From positions 12,071,501 to 12,135,500 of the forward strand of contig CM059582.1 in assembly GCA_030407085.1 (NCBI GenBank): a stretch of 64,000 nucleotides of DNA, written 5' to 3'. The stretch's first letter is position 1. Each line of letters opens with the position of its first letter. Position numbers and translations under genes: made by a program. Positions 24,244 to 36,329 of this stretch are shown here, piece after piece. A model generated the notes under the pieces. That model did not search any database. It worked only from the letters and a program-made list of their open reading frames with translations, and was not told the origin of the DNA. The DNA is from Trichopria drosophilae (Eukaryota; Arthropoda; Insecta; Hymenoptera; Diapriidae).

Positions 24244-24412
24244 TTATAATTAAGTATGTGAAAAATATAAAAGGATAGCAAATGTAGCATTTAGAAATAA
24301 GGAGAATTTTTCTTGTAAATAAGTAAATGTTATTCTTTATAAATTATTCTTACATTTTATACAAAGTGTATAAATAACCGCTTAACATTATATACAGATG
24401 GATGTTTCTAGT

Positions 24413-24418
24413 TTTATT
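24413..24418 (-). terminator. AATAAA polyadenylation signal of the TMEM145-like gene
   Basis: On the minus strand AATAAA appears three bases after the stop codon, inside TAATAAATAAAACTAG. A very short 3' untranslated region or another signal further on are both possible. It lies in the 177-bp gap between the two convergent genes. Confidence 0.5.
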
Positions 24419-24420
24419 TA

Positions 24421-26734
24421 TTAGATATGGGTGAGGGTAAAAAGTGGACCACCATTTCGTCCTTGAGGTTCGTAACTGTGACTTTGACCTTCTCCACCGA
24501 TTGGAACGACTTGGAATGTTCTGATGTGAAAAGGAAAATGAACGTTCGATGCACCTGGGCGTGTTACAATAAGAAAAGTTACATGGCCAATTAGGACAAT
24601 CCACAATGAACCTCCCTTTACTACACTTTCTCTTATCCATTCGTCCACCAAAAGCGTAATGGCCAATACCTAAAAATGTTTAAATTCACGATTTCTTTGT
24701 CAATAGTATTTTCATTTATTCTTACCCAGATAGCAAAGCGTGAGTCTCACGATTTCCTCATGTTTGAGATCTCACTTATGAGTGCTTATGTGAATGCATA
24801 TGAGAGTACAGGAATGAGTAAAATGCAGTAGAGTCCCGGTATAATTGCATCACACTATATTTATATCCCAGCATATTTGTCTGGTTCCGTCTCGTTATAT
24901 TTGCCTTTTGTCGCGCTCTTTTTCCCCACTTTGCGGGATGCGGCCCTGCTGTATCGTCACGATTGAGGAGAGTGGGAGAAGAGGCGCTCTCCTTCTTTTG
25001 ACCAATATAAGGAGACGGAAGAGGAAGGGAGGAACCGAGCGGACAAATACACCGGGACTCTGCTGCATACAGGTTTGGACTGCTCACGCGCAAGAAATCT
25101 CCGCTTCTGTGAACATATGAGATTTTTGTGATACTTGTTTTGATTGGCTAATAGTCTTGGCGCGCAACCAATCGAGTGGAATGCCTGTATGGCTAGAAAG
25201 TACAGTAGGGTCTCCCTTATTGCATACTCAGATTTTTCAAAATTGCGACAGTCTCCCTTATTCTCTACTTCCCCTTTACCCCCACTTTTAGTGGTCGATG
25301 GTCGACAACGGTTCGAGATTCGCTCAGCCGCGAAGGTTAGGTTAGGACGCAATGGAGGAGGGAAGCCGACCGAAGGGGAATATATGCAATAAGAGATCCT
25401 AAATTCAGAGAATAAGAGATGTCTAGAGAATAAGGGAGGATTCAATAATGGAGACCCTACTGTAGTGGTTTGCGCTTGCGCAAATTGTTCAATAAGGCAA
25501 GACTCAAGTGAGTGACGATCGTCATCTGATTGGAAGACATAAATAGCACTCACATTGAGCGCAAACGTGCGCTTTAGTCTCATTTATGAGTGTCATTATG
25601 CACCCTATATGAACTCACGTTGCTATCTGGGTATTAAATTAATGTTTTATTCAATATCTTACCATAAGTGGTTGACAAATAAACCATCCAGATCCCAACG
25701 ACAACAGAGAAGTGTAGAAATGGAACTTTGTCGCCGCCTTCTTGGTCGTTCTGAAGCAACAACTAACGAATATCAACCATGCTATGAGTTTCAGAATAAG
25801 TAGTGCGTAACCTGGTGGAGACTCATAAATGTACAATACTACTCCAGGATCAAATACTTCAGATGCATAAATAAAAAGTAAAAGGTGCAAAAGTATCGTA
25901 ACTCCAATAAACGAACCAAGCATTCGAATTTGTCTAAAATTCAAAACGCTTTTTGTCACAGTGTAACCTAAAGCTAACAGTAGTAACAGTAACGTAAAGA
26001 TTGTTTCGGACAAAGCTTCCAATAAGTGTCCGATTAATAAAATCCCCTTAACTTCTATACCTCGCACAGCGAGGATTATATAGGCATACATTTCGAACAA
26101 TACGCCCCATAATTGAGACGTTAATGATAACATGAACAATTTGTACGTAATATGCAACAGCCTTCGTGCTTTTAATTGTATTGCAGTGTAGATGCTTAAT
26201 CCAACAAAGATGACGTAGACGCAAGCAGTAGCAATCAGCTCTGGCAGGATGTCTGAAATGTGCAATTGATTAATATATTTTTTCTATTGTAAGTTTGTAC
26301 GTAATATCCTTACAGAATTCATCAGCAGAAAAATGTTCTTTCCAAAATGATCCTGGTGGGCCGTTTGTAAGATCAACGGCGTAGGTCACATTGAGACCAG
26401 TTTCTGAGGCACAGTCGGATAAGGCTATGAACCACCATCGAGGTCGCTGTGATCGAAATTCTCTCCAACTTCTACATCGTACTTCAGTATCGGTTTTTGT
26501 ACAATTGGCAGACTTTTCTCTCATTGTCAAGGGTACAATTTGCTTATTTCTGATGCTGAGAACTGATACTTTCTCTTCACATGTTTTATTTGTTGGATAA
26601 ATACTTGCCCATTGTGATGGCGTATCGTAATAGAGCAACAGGTTGACCTTTGCTTTAACTCCATTTATAACGAAATGGTAGTTAAATTTTCCTTCCTCGG
26701 ATAGAAAACAAAATCGAGCGATGAAGGCCCAGTT
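24421..26734 (-). CDS. TMEM145/GPR180-like seven-transmembrane protein, three exons, 5' end missing
   Basis: Exons are 26734-26314, 26252-25663 and 24669-24421 with consistent donors (GTAAGG, GTAAGA) and acceptors (TTCAG, TTCAG, TTTAG); phases 1 and 0 fit. About 419 residues are encoded. The first exon holds the luminal domain: NWAFIARFCFLSEEGKF, LLLYYDTPSQW, RPRWWFIALSDC and FWKEHFSADEF, closely matching the TMEM145 pattern, with sequons NKT, NCT and NVT. The second has six or so hydrophobic helices and VLYIYESPPGYALL. The third has a final helix and VTFLIVTRPGASN followed by FPFHIRTFQ. The signal-peptide exon upstream of 26734 was not found. Family role in animals is poorly known; it is an integral membrane protein with a GPCR-like fold (GpcrRhopsn4 family). 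Confidence 0.92.
24826..25065. mobile_element. pogo-like MITE (240 bp), CAGTAGAGTCCCGG family
   Basis: Left end CAGTAGAGTCCCGGTATAAT; right end the inverted near copy ACCGGGACTCTGCTG. Flanking TA is degraded to TG and CA. A diverged relative is at 49580-49770. Confidence 0.75.
25203..25462. mobile_element. pogo-like MITE (260 bp), CAGTAGGGTCTCCC family
   Basis: Ends CAGTAGGGTCTCCCTTATTG inverted, TA at 25201-02 and 25463-64. Same family as 53572-53823, sharing GGATCCTAAAT or its complement and a GACATCTCTTATTCTCT block. Confidence 0.9.
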
Positions 26735-26980
26735 CTGAAAAAATATATAATTCGCTTAAGTATAACAATTAAGTACATCATTTTTAAATGATATTTATAC
26801 ATGTTCTTGAATTTTTAAATCTATATATAACGTTTATTCATAGTTTGATGTTTCAATTTAATATATAAATTACACGATCTTTATTACAAGATCAGAAATG
26901 CAATAAAGAAGGAACAGATTTTAACTTAAACTAACTCCTAATATTTCATGTATGCTTTTTTGGAATTAATGTATAATTGT
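26735..26980. other. upstream intron of the TMEM145-like gene, nothing recognised
   Basis: AT-rich sequence 5' of the most upstream exon found; it must be intron because the exon begins with an acceptor TTTTTTCAG and the protein lacks its signal peptide. Confidence 0.6.
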
Positions 26981-26984
26981 GCAA

Positions 26985-28440
26985 TTATTGTAATTATTGT
27001 ACAATACATACAAATAAATAAAACACCGTTTACAACTCTCCTCGATGGCTTGCGGTGGACAGCTCGGGAAGATTTGGGCGTAATCAGCAAATATCATGCT
27101 TAGTATGTCGCAGGACTGTTCGGAAATCGTTGAAAAAAATAAACAATAGTAAGGGTCCACCAGCGTTGAGAGGTAACCAAGATGAAGCAAGCTGATTGTT
27201 TAGACAATGACCAGCGATCTGTTTTTCAGGTATGCAAACCATGAAATGACTGAATTGGAAAAGTGGGCAGCTGTAAGTTTTTTTATTAAAATGGTACGGT
27301 GGACAGTATAAAAGGCTTTACTAAAATCAAACATCAAAAGGATAACAATATTGTGGTTCTCAATATCTTCACAACAGTAAGAGCCTTGAAATTAGCTTAC
27401 ATTAACTATTAGTAAAAAATTTCTCTCAGTGTGCTATTTGAGTACTGAAACCTCTGCGAAACCCCGACTGATACGGATCCAACCAACATTGCTCCTCTAG
27501 AAAGACGATTACCTGATCGTAAACCGGTCTCTCTAATAATTTCGATGGTGTACATAGGATAGCAACGAGTCGGTAGTCAGATGCGGAAGTCGGTATTTTT
27601 TTTTATTTAAAGGCACAGCGAACGCTTTCTTCCATTCAGCAGGGAAGATAGAAGTATTGAGTGAAAGATTGAAGAGATCGATCAATGGAGAGGCGATGGC
27701 AGAATTTCACATAAAAGCTAATGGGTGTTTGATCTACGCCTTTGACCTCAGATCTAGGACGGAGTAACACATGCCAGTAGATCGTTAAGGGTTATGTTTA
27801 AGAAGTAGAATATTGCGTTATGGCAGTTAGATATCGATGATGGGAGAGTTACAGAAGACTGAGGTAAGACAGGTATACTATTGGTAAAAGATAAAAGGGA
27901 TAGAGTTAAGTAAAGCAGGCTAATACAGTAATGAGATCCAGTAGGATTCTAAAACATACTCCAGTCGCATCTCTCAAGGTTATCCAACAGCAAGGCAACA
28001 CTGAAATTGGGATAGTCCCGACAAGTAATTGAGTATTGTATTTTCGTGGGTATATTTAAATTATGGTCAATACATATTAAATCATGTCCATATTCGAACG
28101 GTAGCGTAAATTGTAAAGGAGACTTAACATTGTCGAAAGTATCCACAATGCAATGATCAAATCATGTCGCTGCAGTACAGCTGCGGAAAGTAGTTAGGAG
28201 AATTATTCACAATCTGGAGGCTGTTTTCAAAAGCAAACTGTTTGAGATAGGTAGCACTACGCGAATTTTTTTGTAAGTCGATATTGATGTCACCCATTGC
28301 AATGATGTTGGCTTAATTACAGATCAGAAATTCCAAAATAGTTTCAAAGTTTTCCTACAAAGACTTGTTAGGGAATAATGAATTCATGATAGGTTTCACT
28401 GACGTCTTATATGGCTAAAATTTTGTATATAAGTTGATTA
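26985..28440 (-). pseudogene. CR1-like LINE ORF2 remnant (endonuclease to RT)
   Basis: Minus-strand pieces in order: endonuclease MGDINIDLQKNSRSATYLKQ near 28300-28240; PLQFTLPFEYGHDLICIDHN near 28115-28055; LLERPVYDQVIVFLEE near 27530-27485; DPYQSGFRRGFSTQIAH near 27480-27430; RT motif VILLMFDFSKAFYTVHR near 27340-27290; and FADYAQI near 27085 where the second Asp of the YADD site is Tyr. Frame changes separate the pieces. The copy ends inside the RT, so the 3' part is missing. Confidence 0.8.
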
Positions 28441-30743
28441 TAGATATAGGGGAGACCGGGGTTTGATGTCTACGTGGGCTATCTGTCCACAAGGTATTCT
28501 ATCTTGAATATTAATTACTTCAAATTTAAAAAACATCGATCACAATATTTCCGGCAATAAAACTAAGCGATACTTAAGGCATTTATTTCATTTCGACATA
28601 CTGAAACTGTACGCTTAGCGTTTGAAACTGCGGTGTAAAATTTATTGACATTATTCGTCGTACGAAAAGATCATGGTAGATTTACATTTTAGCGCAAAAT
28701 TAAATGAATTTCATATAATAATATCAAGAAGGCTTTCTTTTACAGATATGATAAGTTTCGTACTTTAATCCCACTGCATACAAATTTGGTAATGCGTTAA
28801 TGGTCAAAAAAGAGTGTAGGAGGTAGGAGTCTACAAGGCGTTGTCAACGTAAATGAATAAATACAACTTCAAATAATATTAATTGTATTATATTTATAGA
28901 TAAAACTTAACGAATGAGTCGGCTATGATACAGACTATTAATGTTTATGCCTATTAAATATTATATCGCGTTGTGTCACCTTTATAGGTTATTCGATCGA
29001 ATTAGACTAAAAACGTGTGTTATGCTTTAATCACGTCGTTATTTACACATGTTATAGTTCGGTACAGTTTTGTAATATGAATATTACCGATAAACATGAA
29101 AATTTATAATAATTATTGTTAGTTTATTAGGTGGACAGTTGGCCCCATAAGCGTAGAAAAATGACCCCGCTATTGGGGCTATTTGTCCACGCTATAACCG
29201 TTGCCTATAGACACTTATTTCTCCGAAAACTACAAGTCTAGTGTTTGAAACTTCTATCCTTTTAAATAGGAGGATTAAAGTATATGACATTAAATTTTGA
29301 GCTAATTATCTTAAGCAGTTTACGAGAAATCGACCAAAATGTGAAAAGCGTGGACACATATCTCCGGACCGCCTACATTGCGACACACCACCCCTAGCCC
29401 CGCTGCGAACATGACAAAGCAAGTAATAATTATCGAGTTGAAAATATTTACCCAAAGTATGATCATTGAGTCAAATTTCAGTTAAGAGAATGAAACGAAA
29501 AAAATGTTATATAATTTATCGGTAACGAATCAGTCGAATAGCTTTGGGATGCAATTATAACAAAAATATTAAAGCTTATTTTGATATTGTTGAAAAAATA
29601 CCTATGGATAAAGACCGGATGAATATAATTAGCAGTGGTAATGCATTTATTAAGTATAGGTACCATTAAGTCCAGCATTCGCAGTTAACTTCTTTATGCC
29701 ACAATGTTTTTTCAAAGAATAAGAAATGAACTTCCGAGCTCAGGGGAGTCTGAAATATTGTAGGCATGCTAGCGATGAGTTAGTGTAAACCGAGTTGAAA
29801 TATTTTGTGAACAAGTTTACTATTTCAGAACCAGTACGCGGGGTTCTTATTATTTAAAGATATACACGTTAGATTTATTATTCAGAAAGGTCCAAAATGC
29901 ATTTATGAAAAACATTTGTCTTCACATAAGAATTCGATTTTACGCAGCGGTCCTATCTAATCGCATGTTAAACAGCGGTTCGTAAAATCGCATTTTACGC
30001 CCTTTTATTTAAAAAATACTATTTTTTGTCTACATTCTATTTGTCTTCCTTCCTGAATACATTTTGATCGCGCTAAAAGTATGTTTATCTCTTCGCACAA
30101 AAGCGAAACTACTGAGATGGGTCACTGTCGAATACAGCATCATGTACGGGATGGATGAAAATGGAATTTTAATTGTTTTTCTTTTAATTTATAATTTAAT
30201 GTATATTATTATCTGTAGCAGAGATAGAAAAGGAAAAATTACATTGACCTGCGTAAAAAATTGAGAAAATTTAAAAAATATGCGGGTGATATATGTACAG
30301 CTATTATTATAATATTAATGTAATTACGTAAAAACAACAAATTATTTTGTAAATACGAGTAACTCCTCGTGTCATTTTTGTGTTCCGAATATTTTTCTTT
30401 TCCTTGTTTATTCTCTCGTATTTTAACTTTCTTGTCTCTTATCAATATACCGTATTTTATTCCCTTCAATGTTGATACTTTCACGTATGTTAGTAGTTGT
30501 CTTAAGGAGGTTCGTATGGTACATACGTAGGGAGTCAAGTGTTTTTCACCTTTGAGTTTTGACTAGTGCAGTACCTTTCAGACGTCAGATAATGACTACT
30601 AACCAGTACGAAAATGAATTTTTGACAACGATTTCAATGAATTTCTCTTGCCTAGCTAATCCAATCGATCTAACTCTTCTTTCGAACATTTATTATATAT
30701 TTTTCTTTAATCGACATTAATTTTGAGTAAATCTGTTTGTTAA
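28441..30743. other. gene-free stretch, possible degraded repeat at 28448-29400
   Basis: Between 28448 and 29400 GGACA/GGGG-rich words recur in both orientations (GGGGAGACCGGGG, GGGCTATCTGTCCAC, GGGGCTATTTGTCCAC), which resembles a decayed repeat, but I cannot define ends. 29400-30743 is AT-rich; TTTTACGC words near 29940-30000 are repeated but no element can be delimited. Confidence 0.4.
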
Positions 30744-31362
30744 TGGGGGAAGGTCCCGAAAAATTTCGCTTTTCGATGTTTTGAAAATTGTTGTACTTGT
30801 TCTAGAATATCTCAAGGATGACTCCTTCAAATTTTAAAACAAACTCTTTATTAGTTTTGAAATGTCAGCATATTTTTGATCGCAGGTATACGCTCGGTTT
30901 TGTAGCGCGCGGCAGCTTTAAACGCGTTTTTCTCGAAACACCATTTTTGCATACTGCTTGCATGATAACTCCAAAAATAATTATTCGATTGCTTTGAAAT
31001 TTTGTGAAGATCTTCTTCAAACATCTGGCTATACAATTTTTAAAAATCTCTCTCATTTTTGTAGAAATTACTTTTTTTTGGTTTTATAGGTTTGGAGTAT
31101 TAAAAATAATGTTACTAACAAAACCTCTTTTGATTTTTTGTTACAGATAAAAAATAAAGCCGCCATCCTACAAGCAAATTTAAAAAACACTCGAGTTTGA
31201 CGCAGTACAGCGCCGCCATTTTGAGAGTTAAAAACAAAAAAAATATCATATCGTATACTAAGGATGTGTCTAACTCATTATAAAAGATTTTAAACAAAAA
31301 AAAATACTTATTAAGCTCAAAAAAAAATCTTAAACATCTATCTCGTTTCGGGACCTTCCCCC
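30744..31362. mobile_element. TTAA-flanked MITE (619 bp)
   Basis: Left end TGGGGGAAGGTCCCGAAA, right end inverted TTTCGGGACCTTCCCCC, with TTAA at 30740-43 and 31363-66. No coding capacity. TTAA duplication suggests a piggyBac-type mover. Confidence 0.85.
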
Positions 31363-31366
31363 TTAA

Positions 31367-32184
31367 TTCTGTGCAAATCTTGTATATAAATACTTGAAAA
31401 ATCCCATTTTACATAAGACATGGTAATAGGCACAAATGACTCAAAATGTTCAGGGATTTTTTTGTCGAAATCTGTTTGTTAATTCTTAATTACACCAAAA
31501 TTAAATGAAAAGGCTTATTCGGAATCGGATATCGAAAACTCAATTATCATCGATAGTTTCAATCGATTTTCGGCTAGGATGTAAGTCCTGCGCATGTCAG
31601 AATCGCTCAAAATGGCGAACAAAAAGAGGCTTGGCGGTTAATTTAAACTAATGAAATGAGGAATCAAAATTCAAAGAGAATATACTGAAATTCTCTATTA
31701 TCAATAATTCCAAATTCAGTTATTACTACTTGTAAAATTTTTTTATTTGCGAATGAAGGATTCAATTTTGACCGTACCGAGAAACGTTTCGCACAGATTA
31801 TTCCCTTGAACAAAGAACAAGACATAATTCCGCAAAAGAAGGCAGAATCTTCGCTCGAAAATCCCTCTTCCGCGATCTAACCTAATCTAAGGTACCGCTT
31901 GTTTAAGAAAACGGATTCCAGTATGAACTCTCTTCCACCTATGTATTTTTACAAAAAAAGTATCCCCGGAATTTTAATAAATTGGTTATGTTCGGTAAAC
32001 ATGTAGCAAAATTTATACTCCAAAATAGTAATAGAAAAGTAGTTTGATTTGCGATCTAGTGCAACAATGTTCAGCAGTGGTTAAAAGCAAACAAATAAAT
32101 GTGAGATTAAGGTAATTTTTATAAAATTTGCGAGAGAAAATAGTTTCTAATTAAAAGTTTTAAATTGGTATTTATAGCAAGGTT
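31367..32184. other. gene-free stretch and probable LINE 5' leader
   Basis: No open frame of note. The last few hundred bases probably are the 5' untranslated part of the LINE whose ORF1 starts at 32185, but the 5' end was not determined. Confidence 0.4.
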
Positions 32185-33207
32185 ATGGCTGATCCGATGT
32201 GCAAAACATGTGGCTCTTATGAGCAAACCGAAAATAGATTAGAAGGAAGGTCGGCTATAACGCTGTGGAACTGCGACTTATGCGAGGAATATTTTTGCAA
32301 TGAATGCGAAGGCATAACATCAACAGAGGCAAGATGCTTAGACTTGAAAAAACGTGTACTAATGTTCTACTGCCAATCATGCAGGATATCATTGTTGCAA
32401 AGTATTCCCAAACTCCAAGGATCAGTGGACAGCTTAAAAAATGATATGAAAAATATGAAAATGGATAACAATTCTAATCTTCTGGCTCAGATTGCTAAAG
32501 ATATAAAGGCGATGAAAGAAACTCATGCGAGACAACAGGAAGACATGAATAAACTCGGGGATATAAGAACGGAGCTGCAGGCAATAAAAACTAAAATTGA
32601 AGCACAACCAACAAGGAATGACTACGATGAGCTGAAAGTGACAGTCTGTGAAATGAAAACTCAAATTAAGCATCTTCAAGAAGATAAAAGACCAGTATAT
32701 TCGGATGAAGGTGATATTGCTGACGAAGTCGAGGAAAGATTAAACCGAGCACCTAACGTGATTTTGTTTGGTATGGAGGAAACAAGTAGCACCAATGAGT
32801 CCGAAGATGAAGAAAAGATTCATGGTATCTTGAATTCGCTTAATTTGAAAAACTACACCTTTAAAACTGTGAGACTAGGAAAGTACCAAGTTGACCGTAA
32901 TCGACCGATCAAAATTATGCTACCTAATAAGCAAGCAGCAAGGGAGGTACTCATTGCATCGAAGAGGCTACCTTCTAATTTAAAGATACGAAATGATCAA
33001 ACTCCAGGTCAACGTGATCAATTACAGATGTTAAGGGTTGCTCTTCAAGCAAGAGTCGAGGGTGGTGAGGATAACTTAACTATTAAATACATCCAAGGAA
33101 AGCCAAGAATAATAAAAGTAGCCCCGTATTCGGTAAGAGTTGGAAAGCCAGAGGAACCGCGAATAAGTAACAGGAAGTCAAAAATTGACATCATGTCTTT
33201 CTTTTAA
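32185..33207 (+). CDS. LINE ORF1 protein (PHD-like zinc finger, coiled coil, RRM-like), intact
   Basis: A 340-codon frame without disruption. Residues 6-66 hold a Cys-rich PHD-like finger (CKTCGS, CDLCEEYFCNECEG, FYCQSC). Residues 70-170 are rich in charged heptads and likely coiled coil. Residues 186-290 contain NRAPNVILFGMEETSS and RNRPIKIMLPNKQAAREVL, which resemble the RRM-like nucleic acid-binding fold of LINE ORF1 proteins. This set is seen in ORF1 of CR1-type elements. The product is expected to coat the element's RNA. A related fragment lies at 54176-53830 on the other strand. A decayed ORF2 follows in the same orientation. Confidence 0.8.
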   Translation: MADPMCKTCGSYEQTENRLEGRSAITLWNCDLCEEYFCNECEGITSTEARCLDLKKRVLMFYCQSCRISLLQSIPKLQGSVDSLKNDMKNMKMDNNSNLLAQIAKDIKAMKETHARQQEDMNKLGDIRTELQAIKTKIEAQPTRNDYDELKVTVCEMKTQIKHLQEDKRPVYSDEGDIADEVEERLNRAPNVILFGMEETSSTNESEDEEKIHGILNSLNLKNYTFKTVRLGKYQVDRNRPIKIMLPNKQAAREVLIASKRLPSNLKIRNDQTPGQRDQLQMLRVALQARVEGGEDNLTIKYIQGKPRIIKVAPYSVRVGKPEEPRISNRKSKIDIMSFF

Positions 33208-33429
33208 CTTCAAATTTATGTTTAAGTCTCACATCATTAACAGTTATATTTTATGAGTTTTTAATCACAAGAAATGACCTTAAACCTTACTTAACAACTG
33301 ATACATTGCTGAATAGTGGTAACTCTGACATTATGATTTACATCCCAAACTACATTTTAGTCTGGCTGTTTATATTGGATTTTATAAATGAAAAAAAAAA
33401 TTAAATTACATTTAAAAATATTTAGAAAC

Positions 33430-34700
33430 ACATCAATATTCCGAGTTTACAATTAACCTCGGAGAGGTTTATCACAGATCAAGTTACTTATTTTCAAAGA
33501 TTTGAATATCCCTGGTGCAAACTGGACTTCACTCAAGACTACTTCAACAAATGACCAAGAGAATTAATTCTTAGAATTTTGTATCGACATTATCTCCTCC
33601 AGACAAGAAGTAACAGATTGTAACAGAAGTAACCTATTGGATTTAGAACAGGTCAACAGACGTCATTAAACCACTTGTGCACCATGACGAATATATTCGT
33701 CCAAACTCTATTCATTCCATACGGGAAAAGAAAAACTGGTGCTTAGGAGACTTAGCAAATGCCTAAAATTTAGATGAGCCAAGAGTTTAAACTGTCTTCA
33801 AACGCTTAAAAACGGATTCCTCCAGATGGCATATCACCAATGACACTCAAAGTGTCATTAACATCAGTATGGTCTCCGTTATTTTCTGAAATCATAAATG
33901 AAAGGTTCGATTCAGAAAAATCCCAGAAGATTGAAAACCCGCTTTTGTCTCGCCTATTTTCGAAATAGGAGATGAACTAAAAGCGGTTGATTTTAGGGCA
34001 ATGTGTTTGACACGATTCTGGGTAAATGTATGGAGAGAATTATAACGATGCTAACTTTCTTCAGCATGACTATGTCTTAGAAGTAAACAGCTGGTTGACG
34101 CTCTGGATGTTATCACTTAATGAAAATTATGTATATGTCCCTAGTGGAAAAGGAAACTTCAAAAGATGGAATTGTTTGAACAACAATAAGATCGAAAAGA
34201 AAATAGTGCAGGTAACTAAGAATTTGTATGACTTAACATGAAAATCGCACATTGAAACTAATGAAAAGAAAGCAAACCGTCAAGAATAAATTTCAGACTC
34301 AGATCAGACCGCAACTCTTCTCTATTATTTACAAAATATATGAACCCCTTCATGAACATTAGTTGAGAGGGTTCAGAGACTAGTAGTGCTTCAACTTGCA
34401 ATCTTAGAAGAAAGAAGATATCTGATGACCTTATTAAATGGTATAAGATAATTCATATGAAATCCCTACTTCTTCAGCCAACAAGGAATCTACGACTAGG
34501 AGGACACGACGAGAAATTAGCAAAACAATCATAGGAAGAGTCCATGGAAACATGACCTTGAAAACAAGGTTCTGGAACTATGCCAAATCATATAGTGGAA
34601 ATCAGCATCTTTTTACAGATTTACAAATCGTTTAGACGAATTTTGAACCACATCACATGCAGAAAGAAGTTTTCATCGAAATATCGTTAACGTAATAGGA
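33430..34700 (+). pseudogene. decayed ORF2 of the same LINE
   Basis: Fragments in different plus frames: an endonuclease-like FKDLNIPGANWTSLKTT near 33500; SLNHLCTMTNIF near 33665; PPDGISPMTLKVSLTSVWSP near 33820-33880; and ERVQRLVVLQLAILEERRYL near 34370-34430, the carboxy-terminal RT region. Many stops and deletions. With the ORF1 at 32185 it forms one inactive LINE. Confidence 0.7.
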
Positions 34701-35019
34701 GCATAGCGGTAGTAGGAGAGTTATCTGTCACGGTATTGATAAACAAACAAAAAAGGAAGAATACATGGCAGAGCTTTCAATGCAGGTTATTGTCACGTTA
34801 AACTTTAATGCCGACTTCAATCACGGTTGTAGCTGACACATGAATATCCTATGTTGTCACCTATTTTCTCGGTGTTCGGTACCCCTATATTGTTTGTGCT
34901 AAATTGAAAACTAAAATGCCAAAGAGACATCGTTATTACTGGTTCCCATTACTGCCAACCCTTTGTGGCATGTTTTTATTAAAGAACTTTATTCTTTAAA
35001 ACGAATGCTATATAAAGTA
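34701..35019. other. spacer; possible left end of a foldback element
   Basis: CCAACCCTTTGTGGCAT at 34957 resembles the CCCTTTGCGGCATA end of the element at 58602, but it lacks the TTAA and I found no matching right end. Confidence 0.35.
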
Positions 35020-35640
35020 TTCAAGGTTGTTGATTACGAATTTGAAGTCAGATTTCGAAAATTCAAAATGGCGGATGCAAAATTTAAAATCCATCGGATT
35101 GTTATGAAACTGGTTACTAGGGTGTTTTCGAGGTCGCTAATTACAAATTTGAAGCCAGATTTTGAAAATTCAAAATGGCAGCTCCAATGTGGCGGACTAG
35201 TTTTACAAAAATTCATCAAATTCACTTGAAACTCGTTACTTGGAGACTTTTCGGGTCGCTGATTACAAATCCGATGTCAATTGTCAAATATTCAAAATGG
35301 CTGATCCAATATGACTAACGAAAAAATGAAAAACTAATCGAATTTACTTGAAACTTGTTACTTGAAAGTTGTTGGGGTCCTACACACGAATCTAACGATG
35401 AACTGACAATAAGCGATCTCCTGAGTGATTTAAGCGAATCCCTTGAATTAAAAAAGAATTGTACGCCATATTGGATCCGCCATTTTGTATTTTCGAAAAC
35501 TAAAATCGGATTCGTAATAAGCGACCTCAAAAACCCCCGAGTGAGTTTCAAGCGAGTCTGAACAAATTTTTAAATTTCGTCCGCCATAGTGCATCCGCTA
35601 TTTTGAATTGTTATACTGACTTCCTATTCGTAATCACCAG
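35020..35640. repeat. palindromic array of CCGCCATTTTG modules
   Basis: Three forward modules (AAAATTCAAAATGGCGGATG near 35057, a second near 35165, a third near 35295) are followed by reverse modules (TTGGATCCGCCATTTTGTAT near 35471, and near 35583). Each module also includes the word that reads TCGCTGATTAC or its complement. The centre of symmetry is near 35390. No coding capacity. Confidence 0.8.
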
Positions 35641-36171
35641 CTTCGAAGCTATGAAATACAAGGCTAGCTGTAACCTCTTCTTATTAAAATATTGCTACTA
35701 ACAATTTTTTTTACAAATCAATGTTTTTTCAAATTCATTTGTTTATTATTATTTATTTATGTATCATGAAACTTTAATATCAACTTTTAGTACTTTAAGG
35801 GCTACCTACTTTATATGACGATGTAAAAATTTACGCAATAAATTGTCAAAATTCGTTGTTTTTCTTAAATATGCTGTACAGTTTTGGGTGTTACTCCTGA
35901 GTAACACGGTGATTTAAACGGTCAAGTAAGATTTTCGCTAGTAGCCATCTAGTAACAAATCATCATATTTTAAGGTTATAAGTTATAAATTCTAATTTAG
36001 GGGGCCATATTTTCAGTGAAAATTATTCTCCGCGCGAACTACATTTTTATTGCCATTTATAAAAGCTGTTAACTTTCTCTTTGTAAATTTAATAATAATA
36101 ATAAAATAGACAATTGTTTCAGAAAAGACCAAGTTGTTACGAAACAATCATTGTAGTCTGAAAACAATATA

Positions 36172-36300
36172 CACTCTCCCAATATTAGCCTTCGAAAAAT
36201 TGTCTCCTCCCTTATATTAGCCTAGGACACCCTCTCAATATTAGCTTTTCCTCTCGTCAAGTCCCCGCCATCGACAATTTCACGCATGCGAGACATTCCT
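36172..36300. mobile_element. remnant of a pogo-like MITE (left half)
   Basis: TACACTCTCCCAATATTAGC at 36172, inner repeats of CTTATATTAGCC, and CGCATGCG at 36283-36290 match the layout of the other pogo-like MITEs, but the matching right end is absent. Confidence 0.45.
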
Positions 36301-36329
36301 TTCCTACTATTTTCAAGTATTTACGATCT

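Larger units (their letters stand above)
24725..25631. mobile_element. TA-flanked inverted-repeat element holding two nested MITEs
   Basis: Ends CCCAGATAGCAAAGCGTGAG and inverted CTCACGTTGCTATCTGGG with TA at 24723-24 and 25632-33. Inside the intron between the last two TMEM145-like exons. It contains the MITEs at 24826-25065 and 25203-25462. Related words (TGAGTCTCAC, TTATGAGTG) recur near both ends, showing the inverted arms extend past 60 bp. Confidence 0.85.

Noticed and set aside
24776..25583. Frames of 82-208 codons inside the TMEM145-like intron
   Set aside because: They run across MITE sequence on both strands without domain or splice support.
28448..29400. A possible transposon with GGGGAGACCGGGG and CCCC-containing ends
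   Set aside because: The candidate ends do not form a convincing inverted repeat and no target duplication was visible; recorded only as a possible decayed repeat.
34957..35810. A full TTAA-flanked copy of the 58602-type MITE around the modules at 35020
   Set aside because: The left word CCCTTTGTGGCAT is similar, but there is no TTAA beside it and no matching right end.
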